Shown: piece after piece, positions 44,873 to 56,762 of the stretch | Layout: every line of letters starts with the position of its first letter | Numbering within the stretch: the stretch's first letter is position 1 | DNA from: Ulota crispa | Taxonomy: Eukaryota > Streptophyta > Bryopsida > Orthotrichales > Orthotrichaceae | Reading direction: 5' to 3' | Assembly: GCA_963920765.1 (NCBI GenBank) | Contig: OY987248.1 | Location: forward strand, 4,498,539-4,562,538 | DNA: 64,000 bases | Program-made: the position numbers and the translations under genes | Notes under the pieces: generated by a model | The model's input: only the letters and a program-made list of their open reading frames with translations | What the model was told of the DNA's origin: nothing | Database searches by the model: none

Positions 44873-45724
44873 CTCTTTAAAGTCCATCCATCCAAACAAT
44901 GGGTGCGCCTTGGTCAACCCTAATTGTAATCTTCAAAATATCAATTTTTGGTACATGGTTCAAATTAAGAAAATGAAGCTTCACAAGTTTTCTTCCTATT
45001 CTGTTTAATTTTTTTGAAAAATGTCAAAAACTAAAAGAGTTATTGCCACTGTAAGCTCCAAGCTGTAGAATCCAAATAACATTGTGGTGTGTTTTTCATT
45101 CATAATTTCTACTCTTTAAACGCATTTTAAATGTAAACTACAAAAATATGTTTCTCAATCTGCCATTCATTTATAGTAGGAATTATAGATTTTTTTAATA
45201 AATATTTTAATTGGTATGATTTTATTTCCACTTTTAGCTTTTAAAAATTACAATAATTCAAGTTTCCCATCAAATTTATTGGAAAAAATAAAACAAATAG
45301 AAAATGAATGTGTCTTCTAGCTGAAAATATCAAAAATTTATAGATTAATTAAACATAAGGATAAACTTGGTTTGATAGTCAAATTTGACTTTAAATTTTT
45401 TGTTTTGGATGTTTTGGGTGTAAAGTGTAAAATAACCAATTGAATTTTTTTCACTCTAATCTTTAATACTTGCTTGTACCTCTTGAAAGAAATTCAAATA
45501 ATTTGGATTTTTTTGCTATATTCACATATTTATGTTTTTTTTTTGAATTTTTTTATAACAACTACAAATTTTCATTTAACAAACTGAATTTTCTTGCAGT
45601 GATATATCATTCCTAGTTTCAAGCAATAGAAACATAAAGTAGTTGTTTGAAAACACTTTAAAAGGAAAAATTTAGCTTAGACATGAAATTTGACCGTTTC
45701 AAAATGGATCAAATCCTTTAGGGG
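44873..45724. mobile_element. TTAA-type element, 852 bp
   Basis: TTAA (44869-44872) precedes CTCTTTAAAGTCC and TTAA (45725-45728) follows ATCCTTTAGGGG. The interior shares no obvious stretch with the other subfamilies. Its left and right flanks (GGTGTGGC and GCCACA) do not themselves look like a repeat pair. Confidence 0.7.
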
Positions 45725-45866
45725 TTAAGCCACAAGGTAACATTGTCAACTTGAAATGTTTTTGTCAATTTGAACACATTTAGTCAATTTATATGTGTCA
45801 CTAAGGACAATTTTTCAAGGCTAATATTAGCTTTCAGGGCTCAGGCATCTAGAGAAAATCTATTAA

Positions 45867-46780
45867 CCCCTAAAGGACCAAGCAAAGTTTTCACCAAAAA
45901 CTCTTCAAAATTGCCATTTTTAGAGCATCAATCAAATTTGAAAACAAAAACATTTTTATGCATATGTGACCATAGGATCTTGTAGAAGAATGGTTTTAGA
46001 AGATGTGGAAAAAATCTCAGAGTTTTCCACCTTGTGGATTGGAAGTTAGAATGGTTTGAATATTCAAAAATGTCTTGTGAAAAATTCGGGCAGCTACCCT
46101 TCAGAAGGTGAAATTCCTAAGGAAAAAAGGCCATGTGGGTGGTGCTTCTCTAAATTCCTTATTCCACCTAAGTAAAGTACTTGTCAAAAAAGTTTCAAAT
46201 CATTTGGAATTGTATAACATATGATAAAAAATTAGTAAGTAAAAAGAAGTAGAGAATGATTCAAAATACTAAATTGTTAAGAATTTTACTATGGAAATGA
46301 AAAATACCAATCCCAACGGTTATAATGTTGTAATAAACAATTCACATCTTTTAGTTTTGTTTTTTTTCCAAAATGTTGAAAATTGAGTAAAATAAAGGAC
46401 TTCAAAGTTTATTTTGGAGTAGAGAATCCATAACTGCTCGTAAACAAAAAATCCTCATAACTTTCATCTCGTTGATCCAAATGGAATGGTTCAAAGCTTC
46501 CTACATTCACATGAATCTCCTAAACCCATTTAAAAAATTTGTTTTTGAAAAAGTAAATTTTAGAAATCTGCCCAAGCTGCCCGCCAAACGTAAAAAGCAA
46601 CATATTAGGCCATAGCTTTTTACTCATAACTCCAAATGTCATGAAATTTATTGCATATGAAAGATAAACCTTGTCCCCACATTTTCTAAAAATTTCAGCC
46701 TAAAATATGAGAAGCTCCAATCACAGGTACTTGCCCAAAATTGCTATGTTTCTAAAAAAGGGAGTCTAGTCCTTCAGGGG
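45867..46780 (+). mobile_element. TTAA-type element, subfamily 1c, 914 bp
   Basis: TTAA (45863-45866) precedes CCCCTAAAGGACCAAGC and TTAA (46781-46784) follows TAGTCCTTCAGGGG. It closely matches 59742-60659 and the inverse of 43070-43981. Confidence 0.9.
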
Positions 46781-46903
46781 TTAAGCTTATGACTGGCAAA
46801 GCTGGGGTTTCACCCTTGGGGTTTGATTTTTACCCAAACCTCCCCTTTTGGTTTGCTCCTTGGCCAATACTCAAGAGCAGCGGTCCCAAATGATATTTCT
46901 TAA

Positions 46904-47882
46904 CCCCTCATTGCCTAAGGGGACAATTTCAGTCCTCTAGCAATCCATCTTTGCTACTGGAATTGCTGTGACTTTTGCGCTGATTGTCCAAATTTAGTAG
47001 AATTTGTTGGCAAAGTTGCGCATACTAGTCTAGTTTCTATGGATAAATTTCCAGATCCATCTAATTCATATTGAGTTTTTGAAAGCCATTCAAAGTTTAC
47101 AGGGTCAATTTGAGTTCACCACATTGCATTGTGATGGCTACAACTTTGGAGGCTTGTATCTTTTTCATCATATGTTCGTTTTCAATAAAGTTTGTTGGGT
47201 TTTGTTCCCTTAAATTCCAATAATTGTGGTAATATTTTCACTTCAATCCAAGTTTTCTTGAATGTTTGGGAGCAAATCAAAGTTCAAAATCCACACATTT
47301 TTGCATTGTAGTGAACTTTGGGAGCTTATAACTTCTTTATATGAACTTTTTTTTCAATCTTTGTTATCAAAAAAGTTGCGCATACTAGTCTAGCTATTGT
47401 GGTTAAAATTTCATATCAATCCAAGTAGCTATGAGTGAATGAGAAGCATTTTAGTAGAGGGAGGTTTAGCCATAGATGTGATTTTTGCTACTTTTTTCAT
47501 TGTTTTTTGACATTTCAAAACTATTTTGCACACAAAATGAGTATATTGATTGATGTTTTCTTTCACCAATGTGTTTGTATATTGGTTTGAATCACTTTAC
47601 ATTTTAATTTTTTTCATTTGAGTAGGTTCAAAAATGAAACTTCACCTCCAAATGTATTTTTAGGAAAATTTCAGCATCATTTATTAGCACTAAAACATTA
47701 TAATCTTCCAATCTATGTGGTCAAATGACCTCAAATTTGATTCACGTCATATATAACATGCACACTACAAGATTGTACTGTTGAGATTTTCATACTCCAC
47801 GAGATTTTCATACTCCACTAACATTGAGACTTACAACACTTGAAAAATGCTCTAAACCCTCTTGGGCCTAGGCGATGAGGGG
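46904..47882 (+). mobile_element. TTAA-type element, CCCCTCATTGCC family (copy 1), 979 bp
   Basis: TTAA (46900-46903) precedes CCCCTCATTGCCTAAGGGG. The right end CCTAGGCGATGAGGGG is followed by TTCA, one base from TTAA. Over about 47130-47780 it is nearly identical to 57070-57740, so both copies are young or have been homogenised. Confidence 0.9.
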
Positions 47883-49488
47883 TTCATGAGCTCAAGTTGC
47901 TAAAAAAAACCACGGGTAAATATTCCACAATTTTCAAATTGAACACCTTGGAATTCATGTTATTTTGGTTAGTATATTAGAAGAGTTTTTCTTGGGCAGA
48001 AGTTTTTCTAAATTTAGCCCCAGTTCTGCCCGTGAGGAAAGTGATCAGTGCAAAGATAAGGGTGCCCAGATCCCTAGGAAACCAACTGCAAAAGCACTAT
48101 TGAAGAAGACATACTTGTGTATTAAATAATAATGGCCTCTTTTTTGGAAAAAAATATTGCTTGCTACAACGAAGGTTTACCACCGTATAATTGTTATTTT
48201 CTTCTTCACAGGTGGGCACTCTCTCTTTACAATATCATTGCATTCATGGCATGCACGTGGTGGACGCTTTAGAGCATCTTCACCCTTACGTGGTAACTGT
48301 ATGACATTTGCCATACTAGGATGATAAGTGCCTCAGATCCCTCAAAGTATTCTCATGCCACTTAATCCTAGCATGTCAAGTAATGACTTTTCAAAATTTT
48401 ATTCATCTTAAGTTTAGTGAGCTTAATCTTATATTTCACTTAGTGCTTGATCATTTGATTATTTATAGAATACGTTTGGTGATGCTAAGGCCACATAGGT
48501 CAAAACAATCGGTTTGAAATAGATGAAGAAGTAACTTGTATTTTTGGAAAGTTGGAGAACAATCACTTTTTCAAGGTTTGATCTACTGTTCTATCTTAGA
48601 TATCTTCACCATTCTACAGTAGGAGGTTTCAAATGCCGGTTTGTGAACACTCAAAACTATTGGTTTATAAGAGAGTGACCAAAAAAGTGGGTGTAAAAAA
48701 TCAAAGAAAATACTTTTATACAAAGTAGTAAAAGGTTGCCACATGTTTTTCACAAAATGTTGTTTTCAGACGCTAGTTTATTTTGGTGTGGCTCAGCCTT
48801 GAGCAAGGGTGGAGGACAAGAATTTTGAGGGCTCATAAACAATAGATTCAAGATTTTAGCTCGGCAAATTTGGCAAGTAAGGGTGGAGATGCTCTTAGGA
48901 GCTAAACAAGAGAACATCTATGATCCCTTGAGTCTTCACTTTATAACTTGATAAAATTATTGTTGTGGTTAGGATCTCTATTTGACCTCAAAAACTTCCC
49001 TACTGAGAAACTTAGTGTTTCTTGTTTCTAGTGTTGACCACTTGATTTCCTCATCCATTCATTTAGGTGATTTATTGTTCAACCAGTAACAAGTCTCCTT
49101 GTTTGCAAATCTAATAAATCTCCAGCCTATTTTTCTAGAAGATAATGTAGTATTTGAAAAAATTGGTGGTAAAAAAATTGTAGTTTTTGCCCTGCCAAGG
49201 AGAACATTTGACAAGTTCATACACTTATAATAAATTGCTACCCTCTTCCTCCAAAAGTCTTTCAAAGGCCCGTTGTTTCTTGTATGGTGGACATGCTATT
49301 ACAAGCATTACGAATAGGTTTTTGATTTGGAAGGCCATCCTAGCAATCCCTAGAGCATAAGAGACTATTAGGAAACTTGAACATGCCTTTTTTGAGAAAT
49401 CAATTTTCTTATTTGGATCATCAAACTTGATTGGCTGAAGATGTTCCTCTTATTCAGAGCCTACAAGAACTATAAAAAGTTACAAGCA
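47883..49488. other. AT-rich spacer, no gene seen
   Basis: Contains older repeat pieces (TTATTTTGGTGTGGCTC at 48779) and a 68-codon minus-strand frame (49059-49265) with no recognised domain. No intact element ends. Confidence 0.5.
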
Positions 49489-49492
49489 TTAA

Positions 49493-50418
49493 TCCCTAAA
49501 TTCCTAAGTGTCCCCTTGGGGGACAAATGGGATTTCGAGCATGTACCTACAACCTCAATTTTTGTTCTAATTTTTTGATTTTTTTTTGAGGATAGGAAAA
49601 CACATTAACTTTTGGGAAATCTAAATTTTATTCCAATCAATGCCCAAAAGCAAAAGATATGCTTAGATAAGCAAAAATTTATGCAAATTGGGCTGCAAAA
49701 AAAATTTACAAAAACTTGAATTTTTTTATTTTTTGTTTTTATTGTCATAGATTATAGTTTTGTCTACATCTAAAGCTTTGATCCATTCCATTTGGACTAC
49801 TTATGAGAAAGTTATGGACAATCTTGTTTTTTGGGCACCTCAAGCATCTTCTTGAAAAAAGAACTTATAAACTTCATTTTTGAATGTAAGTTTAACATTT
49901 TTTCAAAAAAAATTATTGGAGAGGGGGAAGTTTGCTTGCTAGAACAATCTCACCATCAAGATTATTGAGTTTCAATTCCATTGCAAGGTTATTAACAATT
50001 TAAGTTTTTGTTCAATCTCATACCTTCTTTCTACCTAACGTTTTTTTTAAGAATGAAAATTAAGTATTTTTTGTTTTGATTTTTTTCCAAAGGTTCTCAA
50101 CTCAATTTCCCACCATACAAAAATAAACCTCAAAACTTTGTGGTACAAAAATTTTAAGTTAAAAAAGTTCAAAGCCAAATAGTCTAGTCATGCAAGGTGC
50201 AAAAAATTCTGTTTTTTACACTTTGAATGCAAATATCTTGCTATCTATGCAATCAAAGTTTTTGAATTTTTGTTTCCACATTTTTATACTAGTCTAGTAC
50301 AAGATCCTACGATTAGATATGCAAAAAGACCAATTTATTAAAAAAAAAATACTCTTTGCAATAGAAATAGAAATTTTGAGTGTCTTTTGACAAAATAAAG
50401 GCCCTAGGGATTTAGGGG
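49493..50418. mobile_element. TTAA-type element, subfamily 1b, uninterrupted, 926 bp
   Basis: TTAA (49489-49492) precedes TCCCTAAATTCCTAAGTGTC and TTAA (50419-50422) follows GGGATTTAGGGG. It shares the 26818-28562 interior, including ATGAGAAAGTTATGGACAAT and CTAGTCATGCAAGGTGCAAA, the unoccupied site of the 27521 insertion. Confidence 0.85.
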
Positions 50419-50422
50419 TTAA

Positions 50423-50946
50423 GCAGTTTTGACATAAAAAGGCTTTATTGTCAACAACATCCAAGTTTTAATTGGTGCTTACAAAGTTGACTATCTTTTA
50501 TTTGGGAAATTACAAAAATATAACACTCCAAAATAATTACAAATATGGGCACAATTTAAAAGTTGTTACAGTAAGAGGCACAATTACAATATGTTTATTG
50601 TCTTGTGAAAGTTAGTCATCAAACTTTGAGTCTCCTAGGAAAATTGTAGTGGGTAATTAAGTGCAGAGGAAAAAGTGTAACATGAAGGTCACAACAATAG
50701 GACATGCAAGAAGTCAGTGAGAGGTTTTTGGAAGTATTAGAAGCCAAGTGATGAGCAACAAGCAATTGGTAGTTGGCAAATAGTAATTAGAATACGTGCT
50801 AGAATAGCAATGGATGATGAACTATTACAATGGCACTAATATAGTTATGCCCCTCTTTATGATTGTTTATGATTTTGTACCTTTATTTGTAAATTCTTCA
50901 AAAAATTATACCTACAATAAGGTAAATATCACAACAATAAATTCAA
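50423..50946. other. Spacer with a partial GGGAAATTACAAA-type repeat
   Basis: About 50500-50560 resembles the left arm of the 15784 MITE family (GGGAAATTACAAAAATA, ATTACAAATATGGGCACA). No right end was located. No gene seen. Confidence 0.45.
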
Positions 50947-52021
50947 GGGAAATTTTGAAAACTATCCTTGTAATTTGCTATATTTTGTACATTACCTTTG
51001 CAATTATAAAAATTCCAAAAATAGCCTTAAAAGAGTTTTGCACTACTACAGTGCAATTGTATTGTAGCTAGTAAAAAGTACATGACCACTTGGGCACTTA
51101 TCTATGCATGATACAAAGTAAACCTAAATATCTCTCTTCAATTCATCACCACACAAGTTCAGCGCTAAATTGTAAACATAATAGCTTAATTCCTAAAGCC
51201 ATGAACAACGTGTTTTGGTAACACAAAAAATTTGGGCAGCTCACTATAAATGGATTTTTCATTTTTTTCTTCTTTGAAATTTTCACATATGACGTGTACA
51301 AGGTTTAGCTTTAAGGTCCAACAATTTTCATAACTTTTGAATTCATGGTTCATTTTAATCCATGAGATGAAAGGTATTAGGAGTTTTAGTTTGCAAGTAT
51401 ATATGGATTCTCTCAAAATCATACCTACTTGCAAACTAAAACTCTTCATGACTTTTGTCTAATTAATTAGAATTAAATGATTCAAAGCTCCCCATGTATA
51501 TATAAATATAAGACCTAGTTTCAAAAAAATTGAAAATTTATAATTTTAAAGAAGTTTTTTGAGTTGTTTGGGTTGCCCATCAAGCAAAGAAAACTACATG
51601 ACTTGCTATAATTTTTGAACCATGAAGTCAAAAGTTATGAAAATTGATGAGCCTTAAAGCTGCTCCTTGGACACATCATGTGTGAAAATTTCAAAGAAAA
51701 AAAAAAAGAAAAACCCATTTGTTATGAGTTACCCAAAATTGCTATGTTGCCAAAAAATGTTGCTCAGGGCTTTAAGGGTTAATAAACTTGCATATTTGCA
51801 TATTCATTTTCACAACTATAACATTTATTTTTGATGAAAAAAGTGTTAACTTTGCAAAATTGGGCGTGGAAGCATTGCCTTGAGCGAGCATGTGGCTTAA
51901 TGTATCATTGCAATGTAAGTTCTTTATAAAGCCATGACAAGGGTATTTTTTCAATTTTGAAAATTACAAAAGTGATTATCAAAAATACAGCAAATCATAG
52001 GGATATTTTCCAAATTTTCCC
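50947..52021. mobile_element. Mutator-like MITE host (GGGAAATTTTG ends) with a nested TTAA foldback
   Basis: The ends GGGAAATTTTGAAAACTATCC and ...GGATATTTTCCAAATTTTCCC are inverted. The flanking 9-mers TAAATTCAA and TATATTTAT agree at six of nine positions, a probable aged 9-bp duplication. Removing 51190-51778 and its duplication leaves about 480 bp. Confidence 0.65.
51190..51778. mobile_element. TTAA-type foldback element, 589 bp
   Basis: TTAA (51186-51189) and TTAA (51779-51782) bound it, with ends TTCCTAAAGCC and GGGCTTTAAGGG. The halves are inverted copies meeting near 51410, where TTTAGTTTGCAAGTA and TACTTGCAAACTAAA face each other. This is the same architecture as 35940-36649, built from a different subfamily. 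Confidence 0.85.
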
Positions 52022-52906
52022 TATATTTATATTACTAACAAATTTATTGCTATATTCAACCACAGAGGCTATTTATGAAAATCACTTGTGGGATCATTAG
52101 ACACAAGTCACACAATTTGTAACAACAACTCAAGTCTTATAATATTGACTATACAAGGAAGTGCACTGCATTATTTAGAACACTATATTCATTAAAATGG
52201 GAGATTGGGCACCTCCCAAAATAATCAAGTGAGACATAAAAATTTCAATTTTATGTTAGTTTTGAAAGGTTTTATTGCAATTTAGCTCAAATTAAGCTAA
52301 ATTGCAATAAAACTTTCTAATTTCAGGTCAAATTTGAAAGGTTTTATTTCAATTCAACTCAAATTGAGTTGGATTGACATAAAACCTTTTGTCAAATTTT
52401 CTTTACACTCCCTCTCATTTCAATGGAAAACTCCCATTTTAATGAAATTTCCTAATAGGAAGTTCTCAAGCTGCTCCGGCCTACAATACACCAAGTGTTC
52501 CTCAATTGTCAACTCTTTTATTCTTTTTAACACTTCAATGTCAAATGTTATCCATAAAGTCACCATTTGTGAGTATATTACAAGTTGTCTGATCTTTAAG
52601 GGTTAACTCCAAAACAATTTTTTTTGTTAAATCATTTTGTGTCAGCTCATTATCGTTTTCCCATGTTTGTCACATTGGACCAATTGTCCATCCACTTGCC
52701 CATAGATTCTGCCAAGTGCATTTGATTGAGCTCTTGCTAGTTTGATGTAGTTAACTCATAATTAACTTCAATTTTTTTTTTCTTACTTTTATAAGTCAAA
52801 AATTAAAATGCAACACTAGACCAAACTGTCTGTCTATGCAGTTCATACCTCTTGCCTCCTTATTTTGTTCTCTGTTCAAAATTTGCCCACAATGACAAAC
52901 ATGCTT
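52022..52906. other. AT-rich spacer with inverted-repeat pieces
   Basis: CACTATATTCATTAAAATGG (52181) and CCCATTTTAATGAAATTTCC (52434) are inverted and recall the AACACCATATT family. Between them CTCAAATTAAGCTAAATTGC and GAAAGGTTTTATT repeat in both directions. An unpaired TTAA-type right end (TCTTTAAGGG-TTAA) ends at 52605. No gene is seen. Confidence 0.5.
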
Positions 52907-52910
52907 TTAA

Positions 52911-53016
52911 CCCTTAAGGGCTGGGGTGGGTCACCATGTGTACACAAGGCCACTGTAGGTACACGGAGCCCCGTGTATACCTAGGAACAATTTTTGTCCC
53001 CATCAATGCTTAAGAG
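52911..53016. mobile_element. Smallest TTAA-type element, 106 bp
   Basis: TTAA (52907-52910) precedes CCCTTAAGGGCTGGGG and TTAA (53017-53020) follows CAATGCTTAAGAG. A GTGTACAC / GTGTATAC pair lies inside. It is short enough that chance pairing of two TTAAs cannot be excluded, but both ends carry the expected CCCTTAA / CTTAAG core. Confidence 0.6.
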
Positions 53017-53020
53017 TTAA

Positions 53021-53938
53021 CTAAAATTTGTATGAGTTTCATTCCTCTCGTGCTATAAATCTCTTAAAAAAAACTTAATGTACTCATTTTGTTACATTCT
53101 TAGCAATAATTGAATGTGACATATCCCTGCTCCCTACTCCACATGAAGGTCTAGGGTCCTCTGACTACTCTGAGTCCTCTCCACTCGTTCGACATTGAGT
53201 TGAAATCGACAATAAAAAGTTTGCACTTTGCTCAAGCCAAAGTAAAATAACATTCAAGTCCTGGATTATATACACTATTGTTTGATACCATTCATTTGGG
53301 TTATCTTATAGCCTTGCATCCATTTCACGCCTTGAATAAGCTCCAAGTTTCTTCAATTGTAATTCTTTGTGGAACCTACTAAAATCTACTAAGATCTAGC
53401 CTTGTTGAAGGATGCAACTATGCAAGGCTGCCATAATTATTCCCTATTTGGAGCTAAAGAAGCTAAAGGACCTTCCATTCATTCCTCTCACCCTTTGGTT
53501 TCTTGATCCTTTCAAATTGTCCGCCAATACCAATTCCTTCGCTTCAACAAATCTAATTAAAAATCTAGTCATATTCAGACGTTCACTTCCTATTAGGTAA
53601 AAAATCGCTACTTCAGTAATGGTGAAATGCGCAAATGTCATACAAATTTCAAGTTTTCTTTGACAAACAAATAAGTAGCAAAAATCTGCTCCAACTTTGT
53701 AAAACAGATATTTTGGTTTTAATTCGTCCCCAAAAAACACTATTAGGTTTTTTGGAATCCAGTTCCAAATTGAAACTTCTCAAAATTTCAAACATGTTCT
53801 TCTACTTTTACTATATAGTATATAACTATATATGTGTCAACTATCCACGATCAGATTTGTCTAATGACAAAATAGTCGTTTTTCACACAAACTGCAGCGA
53901 TTTTACTTTGGACCACAGTATCACACACACCTAGACCT
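53021..53938. other. Spacer with short frames of unknown status
   Basis: Overlapping frames of 62-99 codons on both strands (53412-53934) are less repetitive than most. The 98-codon minus-strand one (53444-53740) has mixed charged and hydrophobic residues. I recognise no domain and see no promoter. Confidence 0.35.
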
Positions 53939-53940
53939 TA

Positions 53941-54257
53941 CACTAAATATTGCATCTAGGTTGTCTTAACAATTAGATTACTTTATCTTGAAAATTTATC
54001 TCACAACTCACCCCTTGGCCCTTGGCTACCTAGAGGCGCATGCAATTTTCTAGATATTATAGTAATTACTGTAAAATGTGTATTGCATAACACCTAGTTT
54101 TGTCCAGGGTTCCACATCCTCTCACCTTGCCCCCTCCTTGACTTTGGCATTTGATAATGAAAATTATTATAGAATCAGTAAGTATTTATGTAGTGTAAAA
54201 TGTCAATTGAGAAATTAATCTGGGGCAACCTAAACGCAATATTAGCAATGCTTAGTG
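53941..54257. mobile_element. CACTAAATATTGC-family element, 317 bp
   Basis: TA at 53939 and 54258. The ends are CACTAAATATTGCATCTAGG and GCAACCTAAACGCAATATT...CTTAGTG. A small duplication sits near the right end (GCAATATTAGCAATGC). Confidence 0.8.
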
Positions 54258-54259
54258 TA

Positions 54260-56468
54260 GGCTGTAGAACAAGTGTGAGGCCAATCATTGACTGGTGTTT
54301 AATATGGAACTAGGCATTTAGTATGTGTGCTATGCGACCGATCATTGGCATGTGAACGGTAGCAGCCTAGCAGGGCGTGAATTCCTATGCTTGCCTCAAA
54401 GACTCAAAACAACCGGAGCTGCACATTTCTAGTATGACCAGTATCTGGAGCGAGCGCCACTGAGGCAACGGAAACTCGGCACTGCAGCAGTGAAACAAAC
54501 CAGTGTCAGTTTGGTCTCGCTAGCTCACGACCAAACGAGCTCATATCACAGGCATGCAGAGCCTCATCAATGAAAACGTTTTGTGCTAATTATCGCTTGT
54601 TTGCTACACCGATTTGGTTAATTGTTCTATAGTATTTTTTGAAAAAATATAAAATATGTAGCCAACTTTTATACATGGGTTTGGGAGTAGGAGCCTGGAT
54701 TTGAGGGTTCCACATGATGTTGCTTCATCCTATTAGTGCAATATTCTAATTCTCACAAAACCTTCATGAATTTAGCTTTGATAAAAGGTTGAAAGCATCC
54801 AACTTTACATCTGTAAGAAAAATGTAACCATCCTTGCTACTCAACCATTTTTTGGTTAGAAAAAAAACTAAGGCCACGCATCCAAAATATTTTCAGTGAG
54901 CCTCATGAGTCATGACAAACTGCGCTTGCTCTTTCTAAAGTTTTCTAATAATTTATGGTCCAGCAATGCATGCAGAGATGGGGGCTGCGAAAAGGCGTAA
55001 TCCTTTTAGGTTGAATCAGCCGATGAGTGACAGGCCAATGCAGACAAAGAACAACGGTTCCTATCGATCTCCTCCACGCAGCACTGAGCTTACTGCACTT
55101 CTGCAGTACTACTGCAGTGGTGCACCAGTGCAGCACCATCGATCCTTGAGCTCCGTCCCCTGCAGTCCTCAATGAGGAACGCATGTTGTACTTCATCTCT
55201 TGCAGTTCCTTCACTTGTATCGAAAACCACGAGACAGTCATGCCGCAGTGAGCGCAGCCAGCCAGCCAGCCAGGGGTGCTTCACAGTAACTGGTGTATCC
55301 CAAATCCCAAGTCTCACCGAGTTTCATTCTCTGATTGGTATAGAGACTGAGATTTGGGACTTACTACCAGCTTCATGTCATTGTCCAAATTCTCTTCGAA
55401 AATTTTATAATTTATAAATGATTAAAATGTTGAAAGTTTGGATAATTAGACTTGTTTTTAAGTCCGAGATCACTTGAAAATGAATTTGTTTGTAAGGCAG
55501 CATTTTTCGGGATCTTTGGCGGTAAGAAACGGGACTGTTGTTCTGAGAATTGGATCCAGGAGGAAATAGGAATCCAATCCTAACAATCTTTTGGTGTGAA
55601 ACGGTAAAACGTTTTTTCCCTTTATTTTGTCAATTTTTGTAATGCTCTAAAATTGAAATCTTTGGGATTTGTGGAGTTGGGGTGTGGTCATGTGAGACAT
55701 AATGTCCCACATAATGTGCACCATGGTTGTTACTTTGAGCAAGATTTGGCTGTTGGACAGCACAAGTGACCACACAAAACGAACATGTTTGTCCACTCTA
55801 GCATTTTTAGGATATTTATAGGGTTTTTGACTTGAAAAGGGAAGAACCAAATTACTATTTTTCATTTTTATTACGTGATATGATTGTAAATCCATGTTTT
55901 GACTTCATATTGACAACAATGAAAGTCACAAGCATGTACAAAATTTAAAGAATTATCAATTTTTATCATTTAAAAAAAATAACTATGAGTTGACTACAAT
56001 GCACAAACATGACCTCAATTGAACACTTTGGATGGACAGGCAAGCGGAAGGACGGTCCAATGAGTGACAACCATAGTGTGCACTGTGCACTGCTTGTGTG
56101 CCTCCCTCATCACCTCATGTGCTCGATGTCAATACATCCAATGTGCAAGTTGTACTTGCTACACGTTTAAAAGATCCTAATGGCCTCAAGATCCACTTTT
56201 TGAAACAATGATCAAATAATGCATTTTTTTGCTCATCAAAATGTTCTTTGGTTCTTGTGCTTGTACTTTGTATCGTAATACTTGAACAAAATAAATTCTC
56301 ATAAATCACATTTCTGTAGTATTTTGTAAATTGAAGACTAAGGATATGTCGAGTCCAAATTTTTAATTAGTTCAAAGGTTACTTAATCCAAAAAAAGCGT
56401 TCAGAACACAAGCATTAAAGATTGATATTTCGAGTTTACAAACAAATGTTGAAAAGAATGTTGAGAGT
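54260..56468. other. Spacer with two GC-richer patches, no gene supported
   Basis: Patches at about 54350-54560 and 54960-55320 stand out in composition. The second has an (AGCC)n run at 55254-55272 and the local palindrome ACTGCAGTACTACTGCAGT at about 55099-55117. Frames of up to 98 codons occur on both strands, with no domain and no splice or TATA context. They might be remnants of a gene or promoter. The rest is AT-rich. Confidence 0.4.
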
Positions 56469-56472
56469 TCTA

Positions 56473-56736
56473 AACACCATATTAGGTAAATTGGGGAAAA
56501 CAATACACCCCGGCACTTTTACTATTTCTGTCATTTTGTATAATTTAGCATATTACAAAAAAACAAGTGTGCACTTTCTTGTACAATGGTGAAGTCTCAG
56601 TGATTGCCTTCAAGAAATTCAAATAATTACAACCTTGAGCTATAGGCTATAGCTATGTCTACATTTATTATAAATAAGATTGAGGTGGAGTACAAAATGG
56701 TCCCTTTATTTTTCCTGATTTACATAATACAGTGTT
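56473..56736. mobile_element. AACACCATATT-family MITE, 4-bp duplication TCTA
   Basis: TCTA at 56469-56472 and 56737-56740. The ends AACACCATATTAGGTAAATT and ...AATACAGTGTT pair. It is 264 bp, close to the 260 bp of 1871-2130. Confidence 0.8.
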
Positions 56737-56762
56737 TCTACAATTGCAAATATATTGCAACT

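Noticed and set aside
54945-55417. GC-richer block with frames of 69-98 codons on both strands
   Set aside because: No domain, no splice or TATA context, and low-complexity runs; kept only as a spacer note.
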